The notes below the pieces were generated by a model. It ran no database searches and had not been told where the DNA came from. It was given only the letters and a program-made list of their open reading frames with translations. Shown piece by piece: positions 14,770 to 24,003 of a DNA stretch of 26,766 nucleotides. Each line of letters starts with the position of its first letter. Position 1 is the stretch's first letter. Position numbers and translations under genes: made by a program. This DNA comes from JAYEIA01 sp034659855 (GTDB taxonomy: Bacteria; Bacteroidota; Bacteroidia; Bacteroidales; JAADGE01), in NCBI GenBank assembly GCA_034659855.1, contig JAYEIA010000231.1:1-26766 (forward strand), written 5' to 3'.

Positions 14770-15365
14770 CGTCCTGAAGTAAGGAAAATAAAATACTTTT
14801 TTTCGTTTTGTTCAACTGTAAACAGACGTTCAGTAGTAATGTCAGAAAAACCGGCTTTTGAAAAGTGAGTTTTAAACTTTTCAGGTTCAAAACCAAAATG
14901 TTTTACTTCTGAATTATTAGAATGAAAACTACCGTCTTCGGTTTCTATATCTCCAATTGCAAATTGTCCTCCTGCTTTTATTGACTTGTACATCTTTTCT
15001 GCAAAAGTATCTATGTCGGTGATATGATGAAAAGTCATGCTCGATACAATCAAATCATATTTGTTTGCAGGTAATTCGTTGATGTCGGCATCAAATAAAA
15101 TAGTCTTGCATGATTTACATTTTTGATGTTCAATTTTTTTATCCAATTCAGTAAGCATACCTTTGGAGTTGTCGTATCCGTGAATTGATTTTACAAAAGG
15201 TACTAATTGCATTGTCAGCAGACCTGTTCCGGAACCGATATCTGCAACGGTCATTTTTTTATTAAGTTTAATTTGCTTGCGGATGTGCTTGAAAATTTTT
15301 CGGGCTTCGTTAGTTTTCTTTTGTTCGGCATCCCAATTTTTGGCAACACTGTCAAATTTGCTCAT
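14760..15365 (-). CDS. Class I SAM-dependent methyltransferase
   Basis: A 201-residue cytoplasmic methyltransferase of the Methyltransf_11/25 type. SAM-binding motif I is VADIGSGTGLLT, with D42, G44, G46 and G48. The acidic end of strand beta-2 follows in GYDNSKGML, then FDADINELP and the DLIVSSMTFHHI motif (post-II region), where HH usually precedes a helix over the SAM site. The N-terminal FDSVAKNWD segment is common in UbiE/BioC-like small-molecule methyltransferases. Substrate cannot be assigned. The gene has its own TACATTTG promoter, embedded at the edge of the terminator of the giant nuclease gene. It converges on oadB and its stop abuts that gene's terminator stem. Confidence 0.9.
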   Translation of the reverse strand: MSKFDSVAKNWDAEQKKTNEARKIFKHIRKQIKLNKKMTVADIGSGTGLLTMQLVPFVKSIHGYDNSKGMLTELDKKIEHQKCKSCKTILFDADINELPANKYDLIVSSMTFHHITDIDTFAEKMYKSIKAGGQFAIGDIETEDGSFHSNNSEVKHFGFEPEKFKTHFSKAGFSDITTERLFTVEQNEKKYFIFLTSGRKK

Positions 15366-15378
15366 GATTTGTTTTTTT

Positions 15379-15386
15379 CAAATGTA
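15379..15386 (-). promoter_or_regulatory. -7 promoter element of the methyltransferase gene (TACATTTG)
   Basis: On the minus strand this reads TACATTTG, an exact consensus match ending 13 bases before the ATG. TTTG sixteen bases upstream, within the loop of the neighbouring terminator hairpin, could be the -33 element. The spacer consists largely of the terminator stem and T-tract. Confidence 0.55.
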
Positions 15387-15428
15387 TAAAAAAACAGCGA
15401 CACAAATTGTACCGCTGTTTCTTTTTTT
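15385..15428 (-). terminator. Terminator downstream of the giant nuclease gene
   Basis: AAACAGCG (15392-15399) pairs with CGCTGTTT (15413-15420). On the minus strand the stem is followed by a run of T (complement of 15388-15394). A and T tracts on both sides make it potentially bidirectional, but only the minus-strand gene ending at 15444 needs it. Confidence 0.75.
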
Positions 15429-15443
15429 AATAAATATTAAAGA

Positions 15444-18400
15444 TTATTTCAGAATAATCTTCTTTTTGACTGTTCTTGTTTCAGTCGTAATTTCGATGAA
15501 ATAAACCCCTTCAGCCAATTGACTGATATCTGTTTCAATTGTTTTTCCGGAGGCATTAAATTGCTTTAATATTTTTCCCGAAATTCCTGAAATTTGTATC
15601 AATGCCCGGTTTGCCACACCAAGATTAATGAAAATAATTCCTGTTGTTGGATTTGGAAATACCCGGATATTTGGGTTTGGCATAGTATTTATACCTGTCG
15701 CTGCTTTTACGGTAAGGATAAATTTGTCTTCAACAAATTCGCCAAAAGTATCCGTAGCTCTGACGACAATATTGTATTCTCCGACTTCTTGAGGAATGCC
15801 GCTGAAAGTCAAAATATTGGCGTTAAATGTTAGCCAATCGGGCCATGCGTTTCCGTCTGATAAAAATGCAGTATAAGACAACTCGTCTTCAAAATCATTG
15901 TCATAGAAAATATAATTCGGAATTATCAGCTTAAATTTTTCATCAACTGCGGTTTCATAATCCTGCAAAGAAGACAACAGAGCCGGCCGTGTGTTTTTAC
16001 CGAAATGCAATAAGAAACGATTACTGTTGTCTTCTGCTGCCTGACTGAATGTGAATGAGTTCTGATTCAGTAAGTTGATATTAGTTTCTGTATGCAAGTC
16101 TTCAATCCACAGGTGCATATTTTCAAAATTGTTTTCTGTAAGGTTTATTTGATAATCTCCTGTTTCGCCTATGTATAAGCTTAACGGCACTATTCTGTGT
16201 CCTGAAATTTCAGTTAAAGAATTGATTGCGAAAATACTGCTGCCGTCTGCTGTTCTTGAGTACAGTTGCGGTTTGGTATTATCCCATGAGAACATTTTAT
16301 ATGCGTCATAATTGCCGTCGTGAGCATCGGTAACGCCGGATTCATCAGGCAGAGTACGAATAAGTGTTTCATCTGTATATCCGTCTTTTTCAATTTCTAA
16401 ACGAATAATATTCGGAGCAGTTTTTTCATTTTTCCAAAATGCCTGCGAACTATGTACTCTTGCCGCTTCGGGAATGGTAAGAGTTCCGCCTCCTGAATTG
16501 GCTTTAACCATAAATCCTTGTCCGCCCGGTATAATTGATGAAGCATTGTTCACTGTTAAACCTATATCCCAAGGAGAATCTCCGCCGCCACTAATATAGT
16601 ATTGATATTTGCCTTGCACATCATCATAACAATACATACCGGCTTCAACATCTGTTTTTGTAACCGCATCCCAGTCAATGGCTGATGTGAATGGGTTACC
16701 TACTAAATTCCATCCGTCGAAATACGTCCAATCTTGAGTAACACCATCCTGATTTACAGCACCGGTTCCGCTGACATTATACGCTATGGTGTATGTTTTG
16801 TCAGATGTTTGAAGAATTCCGCCGGATTGAGTAAGAGTTGTAGCAGGTAATGTATATCTGTTGAATAAGTAACCTTTGTTTGTGGGTAAATAGGTGTTGC
16901 CTGCTTCCGAAGTCCAGCCGGTAGTCCCGTATACCGTTGTTGTATTCCAGTAATCTGCATTGGCTTCATTGTAGGAAAATAAGTTTGTATTTCCTCCTAC
17001 CGTGTATGTACTCACGGGTATTTGGGTCAACGGAGAACACATATAATGCCATTGGTTTGCTTGGACGTAACGTTCAACCGTGGCTTCAAAACCGGAGCCT
17101 TTCAAAATCAGGGAGCCTGTGCCTATGTCATCAGATTTTATGGTAAACTGATCAGCTGAACTCAATGTTACTTGATTTTGAATAGTCATTTTTCCTGAAG
17201 TTGCTATGGATACATCAGCTCCCGATTCAATGGTTAGGTCATAAACGCCGGCTTCATCTCCGTTTGATAAGGGGTCATCTATGATAGGCATATTTGTTGC
17301 CGCTGCCCCTACAATCACTGAAGAAGAGTAGGAGGGAGTTCGGACAAGATTCCAGTTGTTTGTATTAAACCAATCGCTTGATGTCGTGCCTGTCCAGGTA
17401 AACGGATCTCTGTAGTTTCCTATATCATCGTAGTAATTATCCGGATAAACTATCCATTCTCCGTTTGTGTTCGGATCACAACTTTTGTCTGAGGGATCTC
17501 CGAGATCAGTTCTCAAAAGCGGACTTGTAATATCCGGCCTTCTGGCGAAAGTAGTCGCTTCGCCAAAGTTTGCTTCCCAACCAACGTGGTCGATTGGTGT
17601 ATCATTTTTGAGTAATTGAATTTGCTCATCTCCCCCGATGGCCAAATTAATATGAATATTTGCTTGTCCGCCGTTCGCAATTAAATCTAATTCCGGAGCA
17701 GTTGCTGTACTGTATGCCAAAACATATGTATTTCCGTTCGGTAATACATAATCTTCTAAATCAAAATGATGAGCCGGGTCATAAATATTCCAACCGGAGC
17801 TTCCGTTATCAAAGCGAAGGGTGTAGTATTTCAGATTTACATCGCTTCCGGTTCCGTTATACAGCTCCATAGCATTATTTGTTCCACCTCCTGATGATTC
17901 TATGTATTCACTAATTAGGAGATCGGTATTGTTTAGACAGTCTTCGGTACCGTCACAAGTTGTAAAAGAGATTGCACTGCCGTAGGTTGTTTCGGTATTT
18001 GTAATAACATAAGCTCGTGTATGATAGGTTGTACCTAAAGTCAAACCGCTTATATTTACGGTGTAATATCCTATGGCTGAATTTCCTTCAGCAATTTTTG
18101 TAACACCGGTTTCTCCGATTTCAAATGTAGCCGGTGCCGGGTCTTCACAATAAATTATTCCGCGTTCTGTGATTGTTTGTCCGCCGTCATTTTCGATTTC
18201 AGAGTTTATGATGGCCGAGTTTTCATCCACTCCCATGTGGTTGAGTGTAACAATGGTTAATGGTTTTAAAGTTCCTTCAAGCTGTACTTCGTCAATATAA
18301 TAGGTATTTCCTGTATTAAGCTTTGCTCTAAAAGAAGTCTGAATATCATCAATATTTAAAATAAACGGATTTTGGGGGTGGTAAGGATTATTCGTATTGG

Positions 18401-21400
18401 TTGCACCGAAATCGTAAGTTGCACCACTATATCCTCCGGCAACCAAAACTTCAGATTCCCAATTTGTACCTCCGTTATAAGATACTTGTAGATTTATATC
18501 ATGACCTGAATTTGCTCCATCAGCTGCAAAAATGAATGAAAATTTTACATTCGTATAATTCGAAATATTAATTTCATCCATCCTAAGTTCATCACCACCA
18601 TTCATATGTAATGACCAGTTGTCGATTGGTGTCAGGTTAGCATTTGCATCATTTGATTCATACGAATCGCCTGCCGGTAACGTATAATTCCAATTATCTT
18701 TCGGTAAATCCGGATTTTGAAATCCTTGATAAGCAAATATGTTAGAAATACTTATGATTCCGGAAGTTACTGAATTGTTACTTAAGCCGGTTGTTAGGGC
18801 GGATATAGTATAATCATCGGAGCTGTCAAATTGAATGCTCCAAGAATAGGTTCCACTGACCAAGCTCTGTATATCATTGTCCGGAGTCATATTGCCTGCT
18901 CCTGATGTTTTGCTGAGGGTAACACTGTTGGTGGCGTCTGAATCAAGGTTTCCGTTGACATCCACGGCATTGGCTGTTGCTGTAATGTTTTGATTAACAA
19001 CGCCTGATGCCGGTGGTTCGGAAGCGGCAAAACGGAGTTCTGTTGCTGCAACATCCAATGTGAATTCTTCTGAAATAATATCCGATACAAATGCAGAAGC
19101 AAAGCTTGATTCTGAAGCAACAGCAGTAAAGCCATGGTTATCAGCATCTATAAAAAATTGTAATTTTTCTCCATCAGTAATATTTGTTGTGTTTAAATAA
19201 ACTGAAAGTGTTAATTCTACAGTTCCGCCATCAGCAACGGTGAGATTTCCTGCCGTAATTGGTATGGTAATATCATTATCGGTAATAACCGGCGTTCCGG
19301 TAGTAACATAAGATGCAGCAGTTTCATTATACAGTCTGCTTCCTTGCAGCACATCAGTCCATACTGCTCCGTTTCCCGGGTTTGCATTTTTAATTACGAC
19401 TTGTGTTACATTGGTTTGAAGACCGTCAGTAGCTCCGTCATCGTATATTTTGAATTTGAAAACATCTTGAGCTTCAACCTGCGTGTCATTTAACGAAGAA
19501 ATAGTTGCCGTCGGTTCTTGGGTATTTGGTGCAAGTGCCACAGACGTTTCATCAGTATTAGATGAAATTGTTCCCATAATGTTGTAGTCATCAATAGCCC
19601 AGTTTCTGTCTACATCAGTACCTGTGTAATAAAAAGCAATATAAATATTGGGTTCACCATCATAAGTGCTTAAATCAATATCTCCGGAATATGTCCAATC
19701 CTGTTCAGTTGATGCTAATGTCGGAGATAAATCTGTCCATGTAGAAGTTGATACATTGGCCGTATTTCCGTCATAATCAGTAGATATTTTCATTGTAATA
19801 TTTGGTCCCGTATTTTTCATCCATGACCAAAAACTCATAGTGATATTTGCATGAGCAGAAAAGTCATAAGCCGGTGAAATTATCCAGTCATCGGCATTTT
19901 CATCCCAACCATAAAACCACATATATTTTGTGCCGTCATGTCCCGGATCTCCGGGACTATATGTCCCTCCGTCATCAGAACGTACCCAGTCCTGTGTTCC
20001 TCCGGCATTGTATATAGTCCAAGTTTCGTCTCCGTCCTCATAGCTTCCGGAATATATACTTACCGGAACTTCTGAGATATTAAAACCGGCGCTTGAAACA
20101 TCTGTTAAATTACCGTCGGAAGCAGTAAGTGTCAAGCCTGTTCCTGCGTCAGTATGTATCAAGTTGCTGAATGTTGCCGTACCGTTTAACCAAGTTCCCG
20201 ATACCGGCTCGCCTGTCATTGTACCGCTTGATGAAACAGCTATTGCTGCAGAATAGTCGATATCAATATTACCGTTTATATCGCAAGCCCTTATCGTAGG
20301 GTCAGGCGACATGGTCTGATCGACATAAGTATTTGTTGGTTGTTCTACAAAAAGTAATTGTGCGGCAGTAATATCAACAGCCACATTGGCATCGCCGCTT
20401 TCGGGAGCACCGGAGCCAAATGAAGAGCCTGCTGCATCGCAAGTGATGTCGGAATAACTTAGTGCAAATTCTAAATTGTCATTATCTGTAATGTTTGATA
20501 AATCTGTATTCAGATAAATTTTCAATGTGTAAGTTTCATTTCCTGCGTCAGCAATTGAAATCATATCATTGCTTGCAAAAGTAATATTTGAAGCGTTTAC
20601 AGTACCTGATAAGTCGGTTGCTAAGTCGGTTCCGCTTAAGTATGCTCCTGCTATTGCATTAGTCCAATCGGCTACAGCATTCGTATTTCCTTGAGTAATT
20701 TGAATGTCATCAATAATGGTAGCCAATCCGTCAGCTGTACCTGCATCGGTGAATGTAAAGTCAAAAACCATGATTTCTTCGCCGTTGGTATCTATGGTTG
20801 AGGCTATTGTGGCGGGTTCGGCACCGGCACCGACGGTTACTTCCGAATCGGTATCGGTGGCACTTCCGCAATCCATGGTATGGCTTCCCATGTAGCTGTT
20901 TTCATCTTGCGCATATTGTGTCCATTCATTTTCCAAGCTTGGGAAACCGGATATAGGATTGGTCGTTATACCTGTGGTAACATCTGCATTTCTTACTAAT
21001 GTTTGTTCTCCGGTTGAATTACTTGTACTTGTCCATGAACTTCCCGGATCTTCTCCAATACAACCAAAAATATCTACCGCCTGTCCTGTAACTGTGTTGT
21101 ACAATTCTAAAGCGTCATCACCATTAAAAAAACAAACGGCAGATGTTATATCGGGCGTGTAAATTGTCCCTGATGAATGGCCGATTGTAAAAACTGCTCC
21201 GTCAGTTAAGGTGCCGGTTAAGGCTTGAGTGTTGCTTGGGATAGTTTCTCCGTTACTGTACAATCTTACTTCGTAGTTTGATAAGTCTATGCTACTGCCT
21301 GTACCATTGTATATTTCGATATACTTGTTGTTAGAACTTCCTTCAATATATTCCGAAATAATTAAGTCTGAAGCACAGCCGCTTCCGCTTGCAGCATCCG

Positions 21401-23771
21401 TAGTCGCATTCCCCACAGGTGGTGTACCGTCAGTTTTAAAGTCAATAGATGTTCCTGAATTAGAGTATGACCAAATTTTAAAATAATAATCTGTAGAGCC
21501 GGTAAGTCCTGTAAAGGAATGTGTTCCTTTTGAACCGTGAGCAACTTTTACTATAGCCGAGCCGTCTGACAGGTCTGTATCTTGACTTGGGTCGGTTCCG
21601 TCAACAGGCTCTGAGAAAGTTCCTGTTTCATTGGCTTTTATGAGATAGTAGTCAGGTAGGTTTGTACCTGTGGCATCCGTCCAGCTTAGGTCAATTTCTG
21701 ATGAGCCGTTTGCTGTTGCTGTAAATGAAGTGGGGTAGTTGTCGGGTTCGGGATCAGGAGCAGAAGTAACTTCTCCGCTGTTTGAAACCGTAATACTTGA
21801 TGCACCGCCGCCACTGATTGTTATATCTTGGGCATTGTATGTTCCGGTTGAAAGACCGGCAGCTAATCTTACATATATTGTTTGATTTGAGCCGTCGTAA
21901 GCTGTATAAGTCAAGTTGCCGGTAGTAAAACCTGTTCCTGATGTTTTTGAGATTTCATAATTTCCGGATGCAGGAGCCGATGCCGTTACATCTGTTCCGT
22001 CCAAATCACTCCCGGAAAGAACAACTGTTTGTTCCGAGGACGGTCCGCTGCCTTCAATGTATGAGAAGCCGGTCAGGCTTGTTGGAGATGCTGAGAGAGT
22101 TGCTCCGGCAGAGTATCCTGTAATTGAAATATTATCAATCCTCCAAGAAGTTGAAGTGCCGTTTCCTGTACCTGAACTTTGATAATGAAAAGCAAAGTAA
22201 ACCGATGAACCGTTAATGGTTGATATATCAACATTTCCTGACGATGTCCATACCTGAGAATCTTCAGCAGAAAAAGTTGCTGTCAGAGAATTCCATGTAG
22301 CCACAGAGGCATTTCCGGAATAGTCAACAGAATAAAGTAATTCTAATGTGGGGGTTTGGGTATCAGCGTATTGTGTCCAGCTTTCAAATGAAATAATTTC
22401 TCCGGTGTAATTATCCAAATTAATTTGCGGAGAAATTAAATAATCATCTGCGGCAGCACTACTTCCGTATGCATTTATTATGCTGTAATAATTTATTGCA
22501 TCGCATTCCCAGTCTGCATCGCTTGCTACACTTTCAGCAGTCCAAGTTGAAGATGCACAATTTGCAAAATCTTCAGAGTTTATATTTTCAGGAGGAGCAT
22601 TAGTAGTAGCATTATCCGTAGGCGGTGTGCCGTCAGTTTTAAAATCAATGTTAGCACCGGAGTTGGTATAAGACCATATTTTGAAATAGTAAGTTGTAGA
22701 GCCGGAAAGTCCGGTAAAACTGTATGTTCCGCCTGAGCCGTGTGATGCTTTTACGAGAGCTGATCCGTCGGATAAGTTACTGTCAGCAGCCGGGTCTGTT
22801 GCATCAACAGGGTCTGAGAAAGTTCCTGTTTCATTGGCTTTTATGAGGTAGTAGTCAGGTAAGTTTGTTCCTGTGGCATCCGTCCAGCTTAGGTCAATTT
22901 GTGATGTGCCGTTTGCCGTTGCTGTAAATGAAGTGGGGTAGTTGTCGGGTTGGGGGTTTATTGTCGGTGTTCCCCAAATTTCATCAACCCACTCCGGGTG
23001 GTCAATATAGGGGTTGGCATTTCCTTGAATATCATACACCGCATCGTTTCTGTTTAGTTCTTTTGTAGAAACCGGGTCATTTGTATGCCATTCTACAAGC
23101 ATATTTACAGCCCATGTAGTAAAACATTGGTCTGAACTTCCGTCGAGCATATCGGAGCCGATCCACCCACTGATTACATTTTCATATCTGGTAGCCATAT
23201 AAAAATATGAACGTGCAAAGTCGCCTTTAAATTCGTCGATTGGCTCAAAGACTGTTCCTGTATAGCCGGGGTATGTACAAGTTCCTTTTTTAGAGCCGTT
23301 GTTTGAAAGATAATCTTCTCCGTCATTTTCTCCGAAAGGTAAATTGCTTCTCTGCCCGTTTACATACCCGTCTGTTGGGTACAAGTGGAATAAATCAGTA
23401 TACATCGGCGTAGCATCATCAAACCATGATTTCGGAAAGCTGTGCTCACGATTGTAGCAACTGCCTTCGCCGGAGTATGTTCCGCATTGGTCAGATACCC
23501 AAGTATAATTGTAGGGATCAGCTCCGGTGGGGTTTTCAGAATACATATCTAAAACGGTATTGTCATTTTCAAAAACGCCGTCGTTGTCGGTGGATTGCAT
23601 ATCGGTCCATAGTTGATCGTATGTTCTCTCAGTATGCCCGTTAATAAGGTTATACAAATTTGTTTTAAGTGTATAGCCTGTTCCGGATATGCCGTCATAA
23701 TAGTTAGCCGGCACTTGAGCCGAGATATTAAATGTTATTGCCAAAAATACTAAAAATAGAAGTTTTCTCAT
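15444..23771 (-). CDS. Giant T9SS-secreted endonuclease I with adhesion-type domains
   Basis: A 2775-residue exported protein. A signal peptide (1-19, cleavage after ISAQ) precedes an endonuclease I domain (about 20-270) with REHSFPKSW (H110), DLFHLYPTD (H129), NGQRSNLPFGE, KGDFAR and NPYIDHPEW, so it should cut DNA and perhaps RNA without sequence specificity. Then follow a fibronectin III domain (274-394), a choice-of-anchor J-like jelly roll (395-553), an Ig-like domain (556-669), a second near-identical fibronectin III domain (672-794) and a lamin-tail domain (798-965). Next comes a three-module cassette occurring twice (968-1402 and 1405-1828), another Fn3-like domain (1829-1935) and a second lamin-tail domain (1945-2110). 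Beta-rich domains lead to a cadherin-like domain (2597-2690) and a type A T9SS sorting domain (about 2697-2775, IRVFPNPTTG). Domain borders are approximate. Confidence 0.9.
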   Translation of the reverse strand: MRKLLFLVFLAITFNISAQVPANYYDGISGTGYTLKTNLYNLINGHTERTYDQLWTDMQSTDNDGVFENDNTVLDMYSENPTGADPYNYTWVSDQCGTYSGEGSCYNREHSFPKSWFDDATPMYTDLFHLYPTDGYVNGQRSNLPFGENDGEDYLSNNGSKKGTCTYPGYTGTVFEPIDEFKGDFARSYFYMATRYENVISGWIGSDMLDGSSDQCFTTWAVNMLVEWHTNDPVSTKELNRNDAVYDIQGNANPYIDHPEWVDEIWGTPTINPQPDNYPTSFTATANGTSQIDLSWTDATGTNLPDYYLIKANETGTFSDPVDATDPAADSNLSDGSALVKASHGSGGTYSFTGLSGSTTYYFKIWSYTNSGANIDFKTDGTPPTDNATTNAPPENINSEDFANCASSTWTAESVASDADWECDAINYYSIINAYGSSAAADDYLISPQINLDNYTGEIISFESWTQYADTQTPTLELLYSVDYSGNASVATWNSLTATFSAEDSQVWTSSGNVDISTINGSSVYFAFHYQSSGTGNGTSTSWRIDNISITGYSAGATLSASPTSLTGFSYIEGSGPSSEQTVVLSGSDLDGTDVTASAPASGNYEISKTSGTGFTTGNLTYTAYDGSNQTIYVRLAAGLSTGTYNAQDITISGGGASSITVSNSGEVTSAPDPEPDNYPTSFTATANGSSEIDLSWTDATGTNLPDYYLIKANETGTFSEPVDGTDPSQDTDLSDGSAIVKVAHGSKGTHSFTGLTGSTDYYFKIWSYSNSGTSIDFKTDGTPPVGNATTDAASGSGCASDLIISEYIEGSSNNKYIEIYNGTGSSIDLSNYEVRLYSNGETIPSNTQALTGTLTDGAVFTIGHSSGTIYTPDITSAVCFFNGDDALELYNTVTGQAVDIFGCIGEDPGSSWTSTSNSTGEQTLVRNADVTTGITTNPISGFPSLENEWTQYAQDENSYMGSHTMDCGSATDTDSEVTVGAGAEPATIASTIDTNGEEIMVFDFTFTDAGTADGLATIIDDIQITQGNTNAVADWTNAIAGAYLSGTDLATDLSGTVNASNITFASNDMISIADAGNETYTLKIYLNTDLSNITDNDNLEFALSYSDITCDAAGSSFGSGAPESGDANVAVDITAAQLLFVEQPTNTYVDQTMSPDPTIRACDINGNIDIDYSAAIAVSSSGTMTGEPVSGTWLNGTATFSNLIHTDAGTGLTLTASDGNLTDVSSAGFNISEVPVSIYSGSYEDGDETWTIYNAGGTQDWVRSDDGGTYSPGDPGHDGTKYMWFYGWDENADDWIISPAYDFSAHANITMSFWSWMKNTGPNITMKISTDYDGNTANVSTSTWTDLSPTLASTEQDWTYSGDIDLSTYDGEPNIYIAFYYTGTDVDRNWAIDDYNIMGTISSNTDETSVALAPNTQEPTATISSLNDTQVEAQDVFKFKIYDDGATDGLQTNVTQVVIKNANPGNGAVWTDVLQGSRLYNETAASYVTTGTPVITDNDITIPITAGNLTVADGGTVELTLSVYLNTTNITDGEKLQFFIDADNHGFTAVASESSFASAFVSDIISEEFTLDVAATELRFAASEPPASGVVNQNITATANAVDVNGNLDSDATNSVTLSKTSGAGNMTPDNDIQSLVSGTYSWSIQFDSSDDYTISALTTGLSNNSVTSGIISISNIFAYQGFQNPDLPKDNWNYTLPAGDSYESNDANANLTPIDNWSLHMNGGDELRMDEINISNYTNVKFSFIFAADGANSGHDINLQVSYNGGTNWESEVLVAGGYSGATYDFGATNTNNPYHPQNPFILNIDDIQTSFRAKLNTGNTYYIDEVQLEGTLKPLTIVTLNHMGVDENSAIINSEIENDGGQTITERGIIYCEDPAPATFEIGETGVTKIAEGNSAIGYYTVNISGLTLGTTYHTRAYVITNTETTYGSAISFTTCDGTEDCLNNTDLLISEYIESSGGGTNNAMELYNGTGSDVNLKYYTLRFDNGSSGWNIYDPAHHFDLEDYVLPNGNTYVLAYSTATAPELDLIANGGQANIHINLAIGGDEQIQLLKNDTPIDHVGWEANFGEATTFARRPDITSPLLRTDLGDPSDKSCDPNTNGEWIVYPDNYYDDIGNYRDPFTWTGTTSSDWFNTNNWNLVRTPSYSSSVIVGAAATNMPIIDDPLSNGDEAGVYDLTIESGADVSIATSGKMTIQNQVTLSSADQFTIKSDDIGTGSLILKGSGFEATVERYVQANQWHYMCSPLTQIPVSTYTVGGNTNLFSYNEANADYWNTTTVYGTTGWTSEAGNTYLPTNKGYLFNRYTLPATTLTQSGGILQTSDKTYTIAYNVSGTGAVNQDGVTQDWTYFDGWNLVGNPFTSAIDWDAVTKTDVEAGMYCYDDVQGKYQYYISGGGDSPWDIGLTVNNASSIIPGGQGFMVKANSGGGTLTIPEAARVHSSQAFWKNEKTAPNIIRLEIEKDGYTDETLIRTLPDESGVTDAHDGNYDAYKMFSWDNTKPQLYSRTADGSSIFAINSLTEISGHRIVPLSLYIGETGDYQINLTENNFENMHLWIEDLHTETNINLLNQNSFTFSQAAEDNSNRFLLHFGKNTRPALLSSLQDYETAVDEKFKLIIPNYIFYDNDFEDELSYTAFLSDGNAWPDWLTFNANILTFSGIPQEVGEYNIVVRATDTFGEFVEDKFILTVKAATGINTMPNPNIRVFPNPTTGIIFINLGVANRALIQISGISGKILKQFNASGKTIETDISQLAEGVYFIEITTETRTVKKKIILK
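21602..21748 (-). repeat. Intragenic repeat, copy in second fibronectin III module
   Basis: 147 bp that match 22805-22951 with only seven mismatches by eye (about 95% identity). It encodes the conserved start of the fibronectin III module (PDNYPTSFTATANG, then IDLSWTDATGTNLPDYYLIK). The remainder of each module is less similar in DNA. Confidence 0.9.
22805..22951 (-). repeat. Intragenic repeat, copy in first fibronectin III module
   Basis: Partner of 21602-21748 in the same orientation, 1203 bp away. It lies directly after the endonuclease domain. Such identity at DNA level, including third codon positions, suggests recent duplication or gene conversion. Confidence 0.9.
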
Positions 23772-23945
23772 GATGTTATGATTTATTTATTTACTGTCCC
23801 CAAGGTTTTAGAAGATAAAAAAAACCTGATGATATGTTTATACGAATAAGAAACGGAGTTTGTTTCATTAATTCAACAGCAATATTACAAAAAAAAAATG
23901 TAACCACCTGCTTTATAATTTACTCAATGTATTTTGAAATTTGGA

Positions 23946-23976
23946 TAAAAAAAAAAGCCACTGATTATCAGTGGCT
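23946..23976 (-). terminator. Rho-independent terminator of the subtilisin gene
   Basis: AGCCACTGA (23956-23964) and TCAGTGGCT (23968-23976) form a perfect 9-bp stem with a TTA loop. On the minus strand a long T-tract follows (complement of 23946-23956). It lies 28 bases after the stop of the protease gene. Confidence 0.92.
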
Positions 23977-24003
23977 TGTAAAGATTAATACCGTTGAATG
24001 AAC

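Noticed and set aside
20704..21162. Plus-strand frames opposite the giant nuclease gene
   Set aside because: They are antisense shadows of a well-supported 2775-codon gene; their Ser/Val/Pro-rich composition reflects the complementary Thr/Asp/Gly-rich repeats.
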